Below, piece by piece: positions 61,617 through 64,000 of a stretch of DNA of 64,000 bases. A program made the translations under genes and the position numbers. The notes under the pieces are model-generated. The model was not told the DNA's origin. It searched no databases and saw only the letters and a list, made by a program, of their open reading frames with translations. Position 1 is the stretch's first letter, and each line of letters begins with the position of its first letter. The DNA lies in contig NZ_CP152003.1 of NCBI RefSeq assembly GCF_038595065.1, forward strand, positions 3,762,001 to 3,826,000, read 5' to 3'. This DNA comes from Sutcliffiella sp. FSL R7-0096 (GTDB taxonomy: Bacteria > Bacillota > Bacilli > Bacillales > Bacillaceae_I).

Positions 61617-64000
61617 TTAGTTCGCTACAATGTTCACAAGTTTTCCTGGAACGGCGATGACTTTGCGGACCGTCTTGCCTTCAATGGATTCTTTCACTGT
61701 GTCATCTGCAAGGGCGATCTCTTCCATTCTTTCACGTGTGGCATCAGATGGAACGTAAAGCTTTGCTTTTAGCTTACCATTCACTTGAACAACGATTTCG
61801 ATTTCGTCCTCTACTAGTTTGGACTCGTCGAATGTTGGCCATGCCTCATATGTGATGGTTCCTTCGTTGCCAAGCTTCTCCCAAAGTTCCTCCGCTATAT
61901 GCGGGCATACTGGGGAAAGCATTTTCACGAAGCCTTCTACGTAATCTTTGGCAATGGTGTCTGCTTTGTAAGCTTCATTGATGAATACCATCATTTGAGA
62001 TATAGCCGTGTTGAAACGTAGGCCTTCGTAGTCTTCTGTTACTTTTTTCACGGTAGCATGGTACGTTTTCTCAAGAGTATCTTCTTCTGTCACTTCCACA
62101 ACCTTGGAGCTTAGCTTGCCGTTTTCTTCTACAAACAATCTCCAAACGCGATCCAAGAAGCGACGGGAGCCGTCAAGTCCGTTGGTGGACCATGCGATGG
62201 ATGCCTCAAGTGGCCCCATGAACATTTCATATAGACGAAGGGTGTCGGCACCGTGGGATTCAACGATGTGATCAGGGTTTACGACATTCCCTTTGGATTT
62301 ACTCATCTTTTCATTATTTTCCCCTAGGATCATTCCTTGGTTAAATAGCTTTTGGAATGGCTCTTTTGTTGGAACCACACCGATATCGTATAGGAATTTG
62401 TGCCAGAAACGTGCGTATAGTAAGTGAAGTACAGCGTGCTCTGCTCCACCGATGTAGATGTCGACTGGCAACCATTCTTTCAATTTTTCTGGGTCAGCTA
62501 ATTTCTCGCTGTTTTTCGGGTCAATATAGCGCAAGTAGTACCAGCAGCTTCCGCCCCATTGTGGCATCGTGTTAGTTTCGCGACGGCCTCTTTTGCCTGT
62601 TTCAGGGTCTACGACATTTACCCAGTCCTCAATGGCAGCAAGCGGGGATTCGCCTGTACCGGATGGACGGATTTCAGATGTTTTTGGTAATACAAGTGGA
62701 AGCTGATCTTCCGGTACCGCTGTAGTCGTGCCATCTTCCCAATGAATGATTGGAATCGGCTCGCCCCAGTAACGCTGACGGCTGAACAACCAGTCACGAA
62801 GGCGGTAGGATACTTTCTTTTCGCCTTTTGCATTAGCAGCTAACCATTCGATCATGTTGGAAATCGCTTCATCTTTACCAAGGCCATTTAAGAAATCGGA
62901 GTTAACGTGTTCGCCATCACCTGTATAGGCTTCCTTGGAAACATCGCCACCTGCAACCACTTCTACGATAGGAAGGTCAAACTTCGTTGCGAATTCCCAG
63001 TCACGCTCGTCATGAGCAGGCACTGCCATGATGGCACCAGTTCCATAGCTCATTAATACGTAATCGGCAATCCAGATTGGCAATTTCTCGCCGTTAGCAG
63101 GGTTTACAGCAAATGCTCCCGTGAACTCACCGGATTTTTCTTTGGAAAGTTCAGTACGCTCAAGGTCACTCTTGCTTTGGACTTTTGCGATATAGGCTTC
63201 TACTGCGTCACGCTGCTCATCAGTTGTGATTTTTTTCACTAACGGATGCTCTGGAGCCAGTACTGCATAAGTGGCGCCGAAAAGTGTGTCCGGACGTGTC
63301 GTGAAAACGGTGAAGTTCTCATCTGTCCCGTCGATGCTGAAATGTACATTCGCACCTTCCGAACGGCCAATCCAGTTACGCTGCATATCCTTCAAGCTTT
63401 CTGGCCAATCCAACTCGTTCAAGTCTTCCAATAGTCGATCTGCGTATTCTGTGATTCTAAGGATCCATTGTCTCATCGGACGGCGTTCTACGGGATGGCC
63501 CCCACGCTCTGATTTCCCGTCGATTACTTCTTCATTTGCTAAAACCGTACCTAGTGCAGGGCACCAGTTTACAGGGACTTCGTCCACATATGCCAAGCCT
63601 TTTTCGTAAAGCTTTAAGAAAATCCATTGTGTCCATTTATAGTACTCAGGATCTGTTGTGTTTACTTCACGGTCCCAATCATAGGAGAATCCTAGGGACT
63701 TAATTTGTCTGCGGAATGTGTTAATGTTTTGCTCTGTGAATTCTGCAGGATCGTTTCCTGTATCCAAAGCATATTGCTCTGCAGGTAGACCGAATGCATC
63801 CCACCCCATTGGATGCAGGACATTTTGTCCTTGCATACGCTTCATGCGTGAAAGGATATCTGTTGCTGTGTAACCTTCCGGGTGACCTACGTGCAGGCCT
63901 GCGCCGGATGGGTAAGGGAACATGTCTAGTGCGTAGAATTTCTCTTTCCCTTTTTCCTCGTGTGTTTTAAATGTTTTATTTTCTTCCCAATACTTTTGCC
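61617..64000 (-). CDS. leuS: Leucyl-tRNA synthetase (5' end beyond window)
   Basis: Class I synthetase that charges tRNA-Leu. The visible 794 codons run from [20 protein letters not shown] at the right edge to the stop at 61617. The HIGH motif is HVGH in [14 protein letters not shown], the editing domain has [12 protein letters not shown] and [19 protein letters not shown], the catalytic loop is [10 protein letters not shown]. The C-terminus ends [13 protein letters not shown]. About 10-15 N-terminal residues, the promoter and any T-box lie outside the window; an internal ATG at 63923 is not the start, because the frame continues with family-typical sequence upstream. Confidence 0.97.
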   Translation of the reverse strand, partial: QKYWEENKTFKTHEEKGKEKFYALDMFPYPSGAGLHVGHPEGYTATDILSRMKRMQGQNVLHPMGWDAFGLPAEQYALDTGNDPAEFTEQNINTFRRQIKSLGFSYDWDREVNTTDPEYYKWTQWIFLKLYEKGLAYVDEVPVNWCPALGTVLANEEVIDGKSERGGHPVERRPMRQWILRITEYADRLLEDLNELDWPESLKDMQRNWIGRSEGANVHFSIDGTDENFTVFTTRPDTLFGATYAVLAPEHPLVKKITTDEQRDAVEAYIAKVQSKSDLERTELSKEKSGEFTGAFAVNPANGEKLPIWIADYVLMSYGTGAIMAVPAHDERDWEFATKFDLPIVEVVAGGDVSKEAYTGDGEHVNSDFLNGLGKDEAISNMIEWLAANAKGEKKVSYRLRDWLFSRQRYWGEPIPIIHWEDGTTTAVPEDQLPLVLPKTSEIRPSGTGESPLAAIEDWVNVVDPETGKRGRRETNTMPQWGGSCWYYLRYIDPKNSEKLADPEKLKEWLPVDIYIGGAEHAVLHLLYARFWHKFLYDIGVVPTKEPFQKLFNQGMILGENNEKMSKSKGNVVNPDHIVESHGADTLRLYEMFMGPLEASIAWSTNGLDGSRRFLDRVWRLFVEENGKLSSKVVEVTEEDTLEKTYHATVKKVTEDYEGLRFNTAISQMMVFINEAYKADTIAKDYVEGFVKMLSPVCPHIAEELWEKLGNEGTITYEAWPTFDESKLVEDEIEIVVQVNGKLKAKLYVPSDATRERMEEIALADDTVKESIEGKTVRKVIAVPGKLVNIVAN

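Overview
The window is a chromosomal segment of a low-GC, spore-forming, motile member of the Bacillaceae. Evidence for this: near-complete conservation of the gene order known from the Bacillus subtilis tyrS to leuS interval, a T-box leader on tyrS, strong GGAGG-type ribosome binding sites with several TTG/GTG starts, SigA, SigB, SigH and SigD-like promoters, a Cse60-type sporulation gene and a bacilliredoxin gene. Both window edges cut a gene: tyrS at the left (3' part missing) and leuS at the right (about the first dozen codons missing).

Layout. 1-5.6 kb: tyrS with its T-box, a class A penicillin-binding protein and an MFS exporter. 5.9-10.3 kb: acetyl-CoA synthetase acsA divergent from acuABC, which control it by reversible lysine acetylation; a cre-like box lies between them. 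10.6-14.8 kb: the Na+-type flagellar stator motP-motS, the catabolite regulator ccpA and DAHP synthase aroA. 15-20 kb: a large FtsA/PilM-like actin-fold protein with an unusual repeated C-terminus, the stress operon ytxG-ytxH-brxC with SigB- and SigH-like promoters, and an M29 aminopeptidase. 20-26.4 kb: murC, a nicotinate phosphoribosyltransferase, the DNA translocase sftA and ytpQ. 27-31.4 kb: a 1463-residue secreted bacillopeptidase F-like protease that interrupts the conserved order. 31.7-42.6 kb: ytpP with a PTS-IIC-like membrane protein, a chemoreceptor, a lipoprotein, ytoQ, a DUF84 NTPase, ytoP, ytzB, ytnP, trmB, ytzH and ytmP. 42.7-54.3 kb: pullulanase amyX, a NERD-like protein, an LrgAB/CidAB-type pair, thpR, a cysteine synthase paralogue, an MFS transporter, pepV and the ythPQ ABC exporter, ytzE. 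54.3-64 kb: an RsuA-type pseudouridine synthase, murJ, ytfP, two very small genes, two adjacent frameshifted genes, a rhodanese and leuS.

The coding content is mostly conserved housekeeping. The unusual material is between the genes. There is a tandem array of about ten 52-bp hairpin units (39945-40488). Three separate short arrays with different motifs all repeat with an exact 21-bp period (5671-5796, 31512-31592, 60955-61059). Three copies of a MITE-like element have matching inverted ends and 8-bp target duplications (35449, 41222, 45990). Five copies of a GC-rich dispersed repeat of about 105-185 bp occur, one of them inside the tyrS leader. No tRNA, rRNA, transposase gene or CRISPR array is visible.
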